A stretch of 64,000 nucleotides of DNA from Eriocheir sinensis (Eukaryota > Arthropoda > Malacostraca > Decapoda > Varunidae), in NCBI RefSeq assembly GCF_024679095.1, contig NC_066517.1, forward strand, positions 25,407,457-25,471,456, written 5' to 3'. This document shows, in pieces, positions 40,400-50,454 of the stretch; position 1 is the first letter of the stretch; each line of letters begins with the position of its first letter. The position numbers were made by a program, and so were the translations under genes. The notes under the pieces are model-generated. The model saw nothing but the letters and a program-made list of their open reading frames with translations, made no database searches and was not told the origin of the DNA.

Positions 40400-40957
40400 C
40401 TCTTCTTCTTCTTTTGACCTGTAATGCATGGCAGCGATGGTGAAAAGTAACAGTGGAAAATAGCAAAAGGGCATAGAAAACCAAAATCAGGGAAAGAAAA
40501 GAACAGAAAAACACCTAAGTTCAGGGCGGAGTGTATAAGTGCGCACTGTGAAGTAACTAAGGGCCGCTTTCACAGTCACTGTTTGTTTTGATCGTTACCA
40601 ATGGTGGCGATCGATGCTATGGTTTTCCACGTGAAATTGGCCAATGGGGTAGTGGTGGCTGCAGAGAAAGCGACAGGTGTTGAGAGTGTGTGGTAAGGTG
40701 CGGGGCAAGGCTAACCCTGCAGCCGCCACGAGATGCCGTTGTAAAGGCAATACCTCCGACACCATCACATCACATCACTACCCATCGGCCAGTTTCATGT
40801 GGAAATACTAAAGCTGCGATTGCCGCTATTGGTAACAATCAATATAAACAAAAGTACTGTGAAAGTGGCCCTAAGAGCATGTTGTGAAGTATAAATGTGT
40901 GGAGAAGGAGGAACTAAGAAGCGATACAAAGCATTACAGGTCAAAAGAAGAAGAAGG
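40400..40957. mobile_element. MITE with CTTCTTCTTTTGACCTGTAA ends, nested
   Basis: Left CTTCTTCTTTTGACCTGTAATGC and right GCATTACAGGTCAAAAGAAG form an inverted pair inside the TA-flanked element. A related copy lies at 49066-49403. It carries the next element inside it. Confidence 0.7.
40561..40871. mobile_element. Innermost MITE with TAA target duplication (PIF/Harbinger-like)
   Basis: GGGCCGCTTTCACAGT at the left and its diverged reverse complement ACTGTGAAAGTGGCCC at the right, with imperfect pairing continuing for about 85 bp. TAA flanks both sides (40558-40560, 40872-40874). A 3-bp TWA duplication fits PIF/Harbinger-type insertion. Confidence 0.75.
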
Positions 40958-41679
40958 TCCACTATACACTGGCCGGTGTTGCAAGAAATATCTTCCCGCT
41001 GAAATTAGTCATCCTGCTGTCCACCACGCATATGTGCTGTGGGAATACACAGCATTAAAAGTGTTCATTTGTCTGGATTTGTTATTTTTTGTCCGCTTGT
41101 GGTCTTTGTGAGCAGTGAGGGAAATATGGAAGCAGTAAGCAAGTTGAACCTCTCTGCGAGCTATTATGCGATTGCGGCGGCAGTTTACGTTCAATAGGCA
41201 TTGAAAAATCAATCATGATGTTAGTGATTTGATGATATATAACAGAAAGAGTTAGCAGATTATACCATAACACACTGAAAACTACTAGAAGCTATAGGTT
41301 TGTCCAACTGTACCACGGGTGACCGCGAGCAACCACCCTTACATTAGCAGACGACACCACGTGGATCACAAGCATGTATTCAGAACTGCCAGCCAATTGT
41401 AAGGCGGCCGCCTTCAACTGCGGCTTCAGAACGACCTGTTCTCACTTCCCATTTTCTGCCTATAACCAAGGTACGTATTTTGATTTAACAAGAGAGTTAA
41501 GTCGAAAAAAATTGTGATAACAAGGGAGTCAAGTTGAAAATTAAAAAGTAATTTTTTTCCACGGTCCGGAACCAATAAGCGCTTTTTCATGTATTTCAAT
41601 ACCTCGAGTTTCGCGATCCTCGAGTTTAGCACTATACCTTCAGAATGAAGCAAGCGCAAAACTCGAGAGGGTACTGTAC

Positions 41680-42298
41680 GATATTATGTGTTATATGTGA
41701 CTCGGCCTACCGGAAGTGCTCCATGGTGCTTGTAGAAAGGTGCAGAGGGACAGGAACACACTGTTGAGAGAACTATTGACAACATAACAGGATGTAGTGA
41801 TGAAGAAATTGGTGGCAGCATTATTGATCTGGCCTAGGTAAGAATATACAGCACAAACTAGCTCAAGAGAATACAAAGAGCATCAACAAAAAATGGATAA
41901 GCTGAGGCTGCCATACTCAGAAGAACATGGAGAGAGAGGTGACAGGGTGATGAACGGAGCAGACAGAACTGATGGAGAAAATTTCTTTGTGTGGGACGGG
42001 GGAGTAACAAGAGTGGAAGGAAATTGAAAGAGACAAGATGCTTGAAGGATTTAAAGAAATACTGCTTTCTTGCCTGGATAAATAGGTTGTTCACTGCAAA
42101 AACTTCAAAGAGTTACAGCTAAGACTGACTGCTTGAAACCCAGAGGCCAAACCCCATGAGTGTAGCTCACTTCCTGTATGTCACGCCAAGGTGAATACCC
42201 AGTACAAAGACTTGGATGATTTTCAATCTAACTTTGACTCCGAGACAGAACTTGCAGAACGCATCTCATTTCCTGCACATCACAACTAGGTAAATACA
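41680..42298. other. Intergenic, no gene seen
   Basis: Unique-looking sequence with no supported ORF or element ends. Confidence 0.5.
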
Positions 42299-42299
42299 C

Positions 42300-42560
42300 G
42301 CATGCAGTGTTCAGCACGCTGCTCGGCTTACGACTGAGAGGTCCTGAGTTTGACTCCTGGGTGGAGCAGAGACAGGTGGACACCTGTGCCTCTGCCCAGC
42401 CAGCAGTGAACTGGTGCTGGGTGTCAGACAGGGTTGTGTCCTGCCTCCCATGGTGGTGGTCTGGCACCGCCAAGGGTGAAAATCCAAGGCCTTCTGATCC
42501 TGGACACCAGTTTGTAGCTCAGTCCAGGAAGACAGAAGCAGGAGAATTACAATTAAGGTA
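42300..42560 (+). mobile_element. tRNA-derived SINE
   Basis: The start resembles a tRNA with Pol III promoter boxes: box A-like CAGTGTTCAGCACGCTGCTC and box B-like GGTCCTGAGTTTGACTCC (about 42349-42358), followed by an unrelated body (GTGGACACCTGTGCCTCTGC ...). It lies about 550 bp downstream of LTO1. The exact ends were not determined. Confidence 0.6.
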
Positions 42561-43112
42561 ATTGTATACACACAAAAGTGACATGCTTTGGAAACCATTG
42601 CAGGTATAGTTAGCATTTTTATTTGCAGTTTCCAATGATACCTGATAAAAATGGTAAGTCAGGCCTACTGTTGGTGTGCATGCACACTAACATCAGTAGA
42701 ATGAATTGCAGTAAGACTAGTATTACATTTTTTGTGATAAGTATACCACAGTGACCGGACATGTTAAAACACTTAAACATTATGTCATGAACAATGACCT
42801 GATGGATGCAGCCTGGGCAAGAAGGGTGACCTAGACATCTTAGTCTATGTGCATATTGTATTATATCAGACATTCTCTGGTGTGCCCAACATACAAAACC
42901 TGGTACAGACCAAGTTCTGTACACTATTACACTAGCAATATCATTTCTACTGTTACAGAAACATGTGGATCAAATATGTATACGAAACTGACATCACAAA
43001 GGACGCCACAAGAATTATAACAAAATAACATATGTGTACAGCCTCCATTCTTGACGATGAACTACACGCACACACCAGACCACACGTACTTCTAGTCTCT
43101 AAATGCAAATTT
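42561..43112. other. LTO1 3' flank, candidate poly(A) signal, no other gene
   Basis: TTTATT at 42618-42623 (AATAAA on the minus strand) lies about 490 nt downstream of the LTO1 stop and is a candidate polyadenylation signal. Nothing else was recognised. Confidence 0.4.
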
Positions 43113-44477
43113 TTAAAACTCGGCATCAACACTCCTCTCGATCACCTTGGCAGATATTCCAAGTCTCTGCAGGAGGTTTCTGGTGCGGGTGTGGATCCCT
43201 CGCAGCCTGTCCTCAATGCCCTCCTCGGTGGGGTCCCAGCACGGCCACCCCTGCAGGTCCTCCAGCAACTTGGTGGCCTGCCGGTGTGCGCGGGGACTGA
43301 GCTCCTCCCTCCTGTTCAACACAACGCTGCCCACCAGGCCTGGGGAGGGCAGGGCAAAGAAAAACAATGAGCCATGTTATTATAGCCAATAGTTAGGGAA
43401 CCAGTTTTTTTTATCTGCCATGTATGTGTTGGCACAAGCACAAACTGTTTCTGCTGGAATATTAGATGCATACAAATCAAAACACCAAAGAAGACTCAAC
43501 TGAAACTCCAATTCCATTCCTAATTTTGCAAACAAACTTTATACTCAAACGAAGGTGCAATTTCAAAGTCTGAGGAAGACCAGCAAAAAGACACCCTTAC
43601 CTTCTATTATGCCCAGCTCACGCAGCAGATGACAGGCTTGCTGCCACCCCAGCGTGAAGCCCTGCTGGTGATGCTTCTTGTCCCCTTCCTGCAGACCCTC
43701 AGCCTCGCCACTCTTGTATTCTTGCTGTTCCAGGGCATACACAGCATCAAACAGGTCCTCACCCTCCTCCCCTGAAAATAAAAATCTAATTAGTACTCCT
43801 TGTATGGCCAGGGAGCCTGCCAGACCCTCAAAGTTTGGAAAAAGTGGCTCTGAAGGATAAACTTTTGTATCTTATATTTTTTTGTAATCTGTATCACCCC
43901 AGGAGCATGGGGGGGGGGTAAGATACTAATAAAGATCCCATTGAAATACCCATAAAATGAAGCACAGGTGTTCAAGTAAGAAACACTATCGGCAGCACAG
44001 TAGTGTCATAGCGTCAAGGTACTAATTTCACAACTTGGATGCAATATATACCTCTTCCTTAACTCCTTAGGGATAAATAAAATATACACGAATGCGATGA
44101 TAGCTGTATTAATCCCTTGACTGCGGATTTCCTACCAGAAGACATCCACAAGCTACAGGAATGGAAAAAAAAGTGGCTGCAATAATTCAATGTAGAATGT
44201 AGTCATGCACCTTGGGAGGGGATATCCAGCATACCAATACCACATGGGAAACACTCCACCATCCACCACAGGGGCAGAGAAAGACCTGGGACTATATATG
44301 TTATCAGGCTACAAGTGAAAGCCTAATCCGTGCCAATCGCAGCGGATTGGTTTAATACATTTCCTATAAAAACTCATTTAATATATTTTACAGAATTTCA
44401 AGGGAAGGGGAGTTAAACTAAAGAATGAGAAGTTAAATCAAAGGAAGAGAAGTTAAACAGGATAGCCACTCACCCAT
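43113..44477 (-). CDS. LTO1: LTO1 (ORAOV1) homologue, ribosome-maturation Fe-S adaptor, 3 coding exons
   Basis: Coding exons in transcript order: 44477-44474 (ATG plus one base), 43771-43601, 43339-43113; frames join exactly to 133 aa (human protein 137 aa). Family role: LTO1 pairs with YAE1 as an adaptor that brings the cytosolic Fe-S assembly targeting complex to the ABCE1 (Rli1) ATPase needed for ribosome recycling. Seen: DLFDAVYALEQQEYKSG followed by EAEGLQEG, the family's acidic start and Gly/Glu repeat; a QGFTLGW helix; the C-terminal LEDLQGWPCWDPTEE segment, matching the FPYDDPT region of the human protein; and a final DAEF. The terminal Phe preceded by Glu resembles the C-terminal targeting tripeptide ([LIM]-[DES]-[WF]), with Ala in place of the aliphatic residue. 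Exon 1 is inferred from ATGG/GTGAGT giving MGEEGEDLFDA. TTAA element A9 lies in intron 1. Confidence 0.82.
44109..44355 (+). mobile_element. TTAA element family A, copy A9, inside LTO1 intron 1
   Basis: TTAATCCCTTGACTGCGGAT at 44109 and a right TTAA at 44352-44355. The plus-strand RT fragment is broken by indels (an odd AATAATTCAATGTAG stretch). Confidence 0.85.
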
Positions 44478-44855
44478 CCTCCTCCTTCCTGTGCTGTGTC
44501 TTAGGGGGCACAGCAGGTTCTAAGCGGACAGGCCATGGCTCTAGACCCCTGAAGGTGCAGGTTACTGGAGACTATTCGCGATATGATATGCCTCTGGTAG
44601 GGAATGGGTCCTGCTGCTGGGCTGGCCAAATTCCTGCAGGAAGGACGACGTGTGTTTCAGGTGATTGAGGAGACTAAGTAATCTATTAATTACTGCACAA
44701 AGAGTCAGCGAACTGTGAGGAGAGATAAATACAAGAGGTCCTCAGATTACGACGGAGATACGTTCCTAATGATGTCATAGCCTGATTTTCTATGTAAGTC
44801 GGAACACGCCTAAATAAGCACTCTTCATTTTCACTTCCTTCCCCCATTTCACTTT

Positions 44856-45718
44856 TTAACCCAGTAGCTGCGGGGATCATGTTTCTTAACCCTTTCCTTG
44901 CGCGCGGTGCAGAAGCGACTATCCCCTCAGGCAGAGTCGGGAGCCCAATGGGGGGTTCTTTTAACCTCTGTATCTCAAAAACTATTCATCACAGCTAAAA
45001 ACCAAAAACGCCATTAGAAAGAGGAGGTCCAGATCTATTGGAGTCAGATATGTATGCCTCTCTTGCGAACATACATGCTCGTTCAGGGAGTGTTGAATGT
45101 TAACACTTACGTCAGTGCGTGCAGGATGATCAGCCATATTGAGGGAACTGCGGACATTACTCCTTCAGATTCTGGCAAGGGAGCATTGCCAACTGTAATA
45201 TTTACAACTATTTGGTCAAAGAATCAGTCAGGTGAAGCTATGCAAAAATGCTGCTATATTGGGCAAGAACATCCACCAGTTACTCGTCCATAGATTTGCC
45301 ACGCTGGGCTGATATGATTTTCCACCAAATTTAGTGAAGAACCCACTCAACTGGCAATCCTGTGTTGTGAGAATTAGTGTAGTAACACTCTCCTACACGG
45401 GAGATTCGAGTACGGGTGGAGTTCGCAGCGAGCGTTAGCACCACCAGCAAATGCGCCTGACGCTCGCTGCGAGCGTTTAGCAATGAAAGGGTTAAAGGCC
45501 CCTCTAAGCAAATTTGTGAGAAAAAATCATCACTCACGCAAACCATTTTATTATATGTATCAATGCATTTGTGATCTGTTTATGTATCCTCTATTTTGGG
45601 GGGCTCATGTCAAGGCAAGAATTTTGCCCGTTGCTGGTACTCGGTAAAGCCACAAATTTGGACCGTCGCTGGTACTCAGTAAAGCCACAAATTTGGACCG
45701 TCGCTGCTACCAGGTTAA
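44856..45718 (+). mobile_element. TTAA element family B, copy B2, split by element C
   Basis: Left part 44856-44889 (TTAACCCAGTAGCTGCGGGG) and right part 45492-45718 (ends GCTGCTACCAGGTTAA) together match copy B1. The right part has an internal duplication around GGACCGTCGCTGGTACTC. TTAA is present at both outer edges. Confidence 0.88.
44886..45495. mobile_element. TTAA element C nested in B2 (610 bp)
   Basis: Begins TTAACCCTTTCCTTGCGCGC and ends AGCAATGAAAGGGTTAA, giving TTAACCCTTTC inverted ends. It sits exactly in the GTTTC-TTAA-AGGCCC site that is uninterrupted in copy B1, so one TTAA became two. No ORF longer than about 80 aa was found; a GCTCGCTGCGAGCG palindrome lies near the right end. 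Confidence 0.9.
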
Positions 45719-45719
45719 G

Positions 45720-46070
45720 GCCTCAAACAACCTTTTCGCCTTCGCCTGAATCATCCTAAGGCTCAGTGAAATACGCCACTGATTCCATTCCTCCAGCCAA
45801 AGCACTAATAATCTTTGCATCTCAATCCCGAAACCACTATGCTGCTTGGTAATCACGGTGGAGTGCAATGGAGCCGATCCTTTCACATGTTCAAGAATGC
45901 AATCTTTGTCTTTAATAATTGTGGCCACAGTTGAATGGCTCAGGCCTAGCGCGCAGCCAATGTTTGTAGGTGTTTCACCCTTTTCGGAGCGTTTTCACTT
46001 CCATAGTGATGGCTTTCCTTTTCTTACAAGCACTGCCATCAGAAGAGTCACCTTTACACCTGGGAGGCAT
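45720..46070 (-). pseudogene. Tigger/CENP-B-type transposase N-terminal fragment
   Basis: The start MPPRCKGDSS at 46070 leads into KKRKAITMEVK, then after a deletion and frame change near 46000-45980 into SEKGETPTNIG, ALGLSHSTVATIIKD and a VKGSAP...STVITKQ...LLVLWLEEWNQ segment. This order (psq-type HTH, then CENP-B-like DNA-binding HTH) is that of Tigger transposases. It stops at the B2 insertion edge (45718) and no DDE catalytic domain follows. Confidence 0.7.
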
Positions 46071-46699
46071 GGTTAAGGACACAAAGTTGCAGAAAATAGC
46101 AAACACAACCCAAACGGCATACGAGTGGAATGTAAACACTTCATCAGCCTCAGTGCAATGCTTGGTGACGACATATTCTTCCGTCACACTCAACAAACTA
46201 GTTCCTGCGCAAAGTTTACAACACAAACATCGAAAGTCGAAACAAGAATTATTTAATCATTTATGGGGACTGCATCATAACCACATAATGTCATAGGTCA
46301 AGACTGTCGTAACCGACGATTGCCTGTAATATAATGCCATTGACAAGCAAGGTGTGTGAATGAGCATAAGTATGTTTCCTGCCACCTGTTTTAACATAGC
46401 AATAGGTTTTGGTCATTCAGTGCATATAAAGGTGTAAATAAACAAGATAACAGACTAAACACAACAGAAATACAAGACAGGAAATGAAAGGATAAGATCC
46501 ACAAACCACCTGACAAACTCTTCATGATATTTGTCCAGAATTACACCCAACTCAGTCTGACAGTTAATCATTTTTCTCTGATAGATGGTTTAGATCACAG
46601 TAATTAATGCCAAGTTGTGAGAGATTGTGCAGCAGGGCACAGGTTGAAGGTGGCTTTTTCCGTCTTCTGGAAATGGGTGATGTAATTATAGATGTTGAG

Positions 46700-46950
46700 C
46701 ATTCCCTCCAATATGCTCTATTTTGGTGAAGGTGAGGCAAGGGAGGCCGTGCTACATCAGAACCACCCCTCAATCCACTCAGAGAATAAAATCTCTGATC
46801 CAGCACAGCTTCACCTTCAGTGGCTCCAGATTCTTTAATTGCATCCCAGACAAAATGAGGAACATAAGAAAAGTGTCTCCTGATATCTTCAAGAAAAATT
46901 TGCATGTATGGTTGGCTGCAATACCAGACCAACCGCCAACACCATGATAC
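46700..46950 (+). pseudogene. LINE ORF2 C-terminal fragment
   Basis: The plus-strand frame reads SFTFSGSRFFNCIPDKMRNI, then SPDIFKKNLHVWLAAIPDQP and a stop. This is the typical end of a non-LTR retrotransposon polyprotein (pattern SF..RG.R.FN.LP..IR, then F+..LD..L..IPD.P). No upstream RT is attached. Confidence 0.65.
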
Positions 46951-47088
46951 CCAAGCTCCAACTCCAACAGACTGAACCCCTTCAACACGAGGACGCATAT
47001 GCTGCGTCCTTGCGTGCCCCATACCCTATCCGAGGAGGCGCATACTGCGTCCTGGCTTGCTTTAGCCAATATACGAGTTATATTATCT

Positions 47089-47990
47089 AATACTGAAGAT
47101 AGAAAAGTTACAGGAAAAAGAAATAAAAGATGAGTATAACCGTGAAATGGCAGAGGCCTTAAATGAAAAATGAGAAAGTGTAAAAGATAATACAAATATT
47201 GAAAAAGTTTTTGGAACATTTAAAGAAATAATGGTAACTACAACAAAAAAAGTGTTAGGGATGAAAGTGGTGAGAGATGGAAAAAGGAAAGGAAATTCAT
47301 GGTGGATAGAAGAGATAAGGAGGATAGTAAAAGAGGTATAAGTCTCCTGAGTATACCTGGAAAGGTATATGGAAAAGTCATAATAGAGAGGGTGCAAAGA
47401 CTTACAGAAGAGAAAATCAGTGAAGAACAAGGAGGCTTCAGGAAGGGAAGGGGATGTGTGGATCAGATGTTTGCCTTCAGGATGGTAGTAGAAAAAATAT
47501 TAGCAAAAGGAAAGAAACTATACGCTGCCTTCATGGATTTGGAAAAAGCTTATGACAGAGTCGATTGGATTGCATTGTGGGATGTTTTAAAGATTTATGG
47601 TGTGGGAGGAAAACCGCTTAATGCAATAAAGTCTTTCTATGAGGATGCATCTGCATGCGTCAAAATTACTGGAGAAACAAGTGAACATTTTGAGATAAAA
47701 GTGGGCTTAAGACAAGGGTGCGTCATGTCACCATGGTTATTCAATATTTATATGGATGGTGTTATTAGAGAAATTAAGGGCAAAGTTGGAGAAGTTGGAG
47801 TAAGACTGTTCGATGAGGGAAGGAAGTGGGTACTGAATTTGATACGGTTTGCTGATGACATGGTGCTCATTGCAGAAAATGAAAGTGACCAACAAAATTT
47901 GGTCAGTGGCCAACCCCTGGTGGGAGCTCCTAGGAGCAGGCGTCGATGAAATGATGATGATTATCTCTATATTTATGCTTACATCTCAAA
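47089..47990 (+). pseudogene. Non-LTR retrotransposon fragment with RT core and internal deletion
   Basis: A linker segment (EIKDEYNREMAEALNEK, a stop at about 47172, then VFGTFKEIMVTTTKKVLGMK, RRIVKE) jumps at about 47335 into the RT: GISLLSIPGKVYGKVIIERV, GGFRKGRGCVDQMFAFRMVV, AAFMDLEKAYDRVDW, GLRQGCVMSPWLFNIYMDGV and the catalytic FADDMVLIAE. The ORF 47299-47949 then runs into a short tail, LVGAPRSRRR, and an ATGATGATGATTAT 3' end. The jump and the stop show an internally deleted, dead copy. Confidence 0.82.
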
Positions 47991-48019
47991 ATTATCAATT
48001 AATTTATGTTTCTTTATGC

Positions 48020-48338
48020 ACACCATTTAATTCTGAATGTTTTCATATATAATACATAATGATTATGTTGAGTTTGTGGCTGAACACTTCCTATATTCAA
48101 TAGTGACATTTGAAATTTGGCATGCGCGCCGATCCCAGATACGGCACGGGGCGCTGTTTTGGCCTGGCCAGAGTGAGTTTCTGTATGTGCACCATTTAAT
48201 TCTGCATGTTTTCATATATAATACATGATGATTATGTTGAGTTTATTTCTGAAAACTTTTTATATTCATTAGCGACATTTGAAATTTGGCGCGGCGGCGA
48301 TCCCGGATGCGGCGTGGGGCGCTGTTTTGGCCTGGCCG
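48020..48338 (+). repeat. ~170-bp tandem duplication
   Basis: CACCATTTAATTCTG(A/C)ATGTT through GCGCTGTTTTGGCCTGGCC is present at 48020-48171 and 48191-48338. Confidence 0.88.
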
Positions 48339-48592
48339 TACTGAAGGGGTTAATCAATGGCTGGAGCAAGGAAGAAAAGGAGCTGCCTGGTTACAGTGGA
48401 GCCCCAGCTCAGCTGGTTAAATAACCGAAGGATGCGTGTTATGCACCTATACAGGTGCCCTGCGCATCATTAATCCAGATCCAGAACTAAGTGTAACTAA
48501 TAAGTGTACAGGCACCTCAGGGTACAAGGAAGTGCCATCTGACCGGCAGCCTAATACATAACTGTACAGCTCTTTGGGAACACACTGTAGAG

Positions 48593-49019
48593 CAGCGATT
48601 CCCAAAGTGTGGTGCGCGCACCCCTGGGTGTGTGTGAGCTGATCACAAGGGGTGCGTAAGGAAAAAAATAATGTAATGGTGGATTTTTTGTCTCATTAAA
48701 ATTTCAAACACATCATTAATTGCCATTGTTTTAAAACAAATGTATGCTGTAGCTATGCTTCAGTGGAGTTGTGTTCTTTGTTTTAAACTTACCCAGACTC
48801 TGAGCACACTCATCCCCCCCCCCAGGTACATTTTCGTTCAGTTTTGATAGCCATCGCTCTGACACTCATACTTTGCGAGCACAAATTTCATAAAAAATGG
48901 ACAAAATTTCAGAAAATCAACGGGACCTTAGAACTGCTCTAATCTTGGCGGAGGTGCGTGGACTCGGTCACAGCCTGGGAGGTGCTGCGTCCACGGCCTG
49001 AAAAGTGTGGGAGCCGCTG
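48593..49019. mobile_element. Non-autonomous hAT element with 8-bp target duplication
   Basis: Left CAGCGATTCCCAAAGTGTGG and, reversed, right CAGCGGCTCCCACACTTTT. Flanks are CTGTAGAG (48585-48592) and CTCTAGAG (49020-49027), a 7/8 match. The CAGyGrTTCCCAAAGTG start is the common hAT terminus seen in many animals. No transposase ORF is left. Confidence 0.85.
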
Positions 49020-49065
49020 CTCTAGAGAAAGAACCAGCCAACTCTACTGGCCTGTATGCTGCCTA

Positions 49066-49403
49066 GTCTTCTTCTTTTGAGCTGTAACGCTTTGTATCGC
49101 TTCTCCTCCTCCTCTCGGTCCTCTCTTCTTCTTATTCACACACTTTCCTTTTCAATAGTAGCAAGTATAGTGCCAGGTCTCGATGGGCCTGTAGATATTC
49201 ACGGTGCCCTCTTCACGGCCCACCTCCTCCTCCTCCTCACCGCCCCAACTGTACTTATTACACGCCCTCCCAGGACCCTCACAGCCTCCAACACCTGTCA
49301 CTCACCTATAACCGATAACTGAGGTGCTTTTAGTGGGTAATGGCGGAGATGAGAGCTGCCAGAGGAAGATGCTGTAATGCTGATGGGTCAAAAGAAGAAG
49401 AAG
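49066..49403. mobile_element. MITE with CTTCTTCTTTTGA ends, second copy
   Basis: Left CTTCTTCTTTTGAGCTGTAA and right GGGTCAAAAGAAGAAG. The left arm continues CGCTTTGTATCGCTTCT, matching the reverse of the right arm of 40400-40957. Confidence 0.65.
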
Positions 49404-49439
49404 CAGATGAAAAGATGCTGTCAGTCTTTATAACGGCAC

Positions 49440-50060
49440 CTAATTTATGCTACTCTTCCCTTATTTTTTACTCCTCTTACTTTAAATTAACTTCTCTTCC
49501 CTTAATTTTATCTTTTCTTCTCCTGATTTTGACTCCTCTTCCCTCAATTTAGAACATAAGGAGTCTGCAGGAGGCCGGGGTCTTCCCTTAATTTTAACTT
49601 CTCTTTCCTCAATTTTAACTTTTATTCTCCTGATTTTGACTTTTCTTCCCTCAATTCATCTCTACTTCCTTCAATTTTAACTTCCCTCAATTTCAACTTT
49701 TCTTCTCTTGATTTTGACTTTTCTTCCCTCAGTTCATCTCTACTTCTCTTAATGTAGCTTCACTTCCCTTAATTTTAACTTTTCTTCTCCTGATTTTGAC
49801 TTTTCTTCCCTCAATTCATCTCTACTTCCTTCAATTTTAACTTCTCTTCCCTCAATTTCAACTTTTCTTCTCTTGATTTTGACTTCTCTTCCCTCAGTTC
49901 ATCTCCCTTAATGTAGCTTCACTTCCCTTAATTTTAACTTTTCTTCTCCTGATTTTGACTTTTCTTCCCTCTATTCATCTCTACTTCCCTTAATGTAGCT
50001 GCTCTTCGCTTAATTCTAACTTCATTTAATTTTAACTGTTCTTCCCTCAATTTGACTGTT
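49440..50060. repeat. Pyrimidine-rich minisatellite
   Basis: Many variants of AATTTTAACTTTTCTTCTCC, TGATTTTGACTTTTCTTCCC and TCAATTCATCTCTACTTCC, with a larger repeat near 49620-49720, 49780-49880 and 49930-50030. Confidence 0.85.
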
Positions 50061-50119
50061 CTTCCCTCTGCGGTCTTTAGTGACTGGTTGATAAGGACAC
50101 CTTGGAAGCACAAACAAGA

Positions 50120-50450
50120 ACTTTAGGAACCAAGAACCAGAACTAGAATGTAGAATCAAGAACTCCTGGAGCCAAGAACCAAGAACTGGAATGAAGAACC
50201 AAGAACTGAAATAAAGAACCAAGAACTGGAATGAAGAACCAAGAACTCCTGGAGCCAAGAACCAAGAACTGAAATGAAGAACCAAGAACTGAAATAAAGA
50301 ACCAAGAACTGAAATGAAGAACCAAGAACTGAAATAAAGAACCAAGAACTGAAATAAAGAACCAAGAACTGGAATGAAGAACCAAGAACTCCTGGAGCCA
50401 AGAACCAAGAACTGAAATGAAGAACCAAGAACTCCTGGAACCAAAAGAGG
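50120..50450. repeat. ~20-bp minisatellite (AAGAACCAAGAACTGAAAT)
   Basis: About 14 copies of AAGAACCAAGAACTGGAATG-like units, with AACTCCTGGAGCCAAG variants every few units. Minus-strand ORFs reading FLVLGSRSSWF are artefacts. Confidence 0.92.
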
Positions 50451-50454
50451 AAGG

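Larger units (their letters stand above)
39904..41676. mobile_element. TA-flanked DNA transposon remnant (mariner/pogo-like) carrying nested elements
   Basis: Left terminus CAGTACCCTCTCGAGTTTCG and, on the reverse strand, right terminus CAGTACCCTCTCGAGTTTTG are almost perfect inverted repeats. TA flanks both ends (39902-39903, 41677-41678), the target duplication of the Tc1/mariner/pogo superfamily. No transposase was recognised; the interior is partly filled by two further elements. Confidence 0.8.
44728..46332. mobile_element. Tigger/pogo-like transposon remnant with nested insertions
   Basis: Left end near TACAAGAGGTCCTCAGATTA and right end near GACGATTGCCTGTAAT resemble inverted mariner/pogo termini that carry a TTACGAC core. 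It holds a decayed transposase on the minus strand and is interrupted by element B2, which itself contains element C. The exact ends are uncertain. Confidence 0.55.
46976..48353. mobile_element. Possible TTAA element hosting the LINE fragment
   Basis: ACCCCTTCAACACGAGGACG at 46976 (left TTAA decayed to CTGA) and TACTGAAGGGGTTAA ending 48353 look like inverted ACCCCTTCA ends, with the LINE fragment between them. The pairing is short. Confidence 0.35.

Noticed and set aside
45054..45293. 79-aa plus-strand ORF in element C as a transposase
   Set aside because: No DDE or piggyBac motif; the element is too short to be autonomous.
46779..47219. 146-aa minus-strand ORF
   Set aside because: Antisense to the LINE fragments; no motif in this frame.
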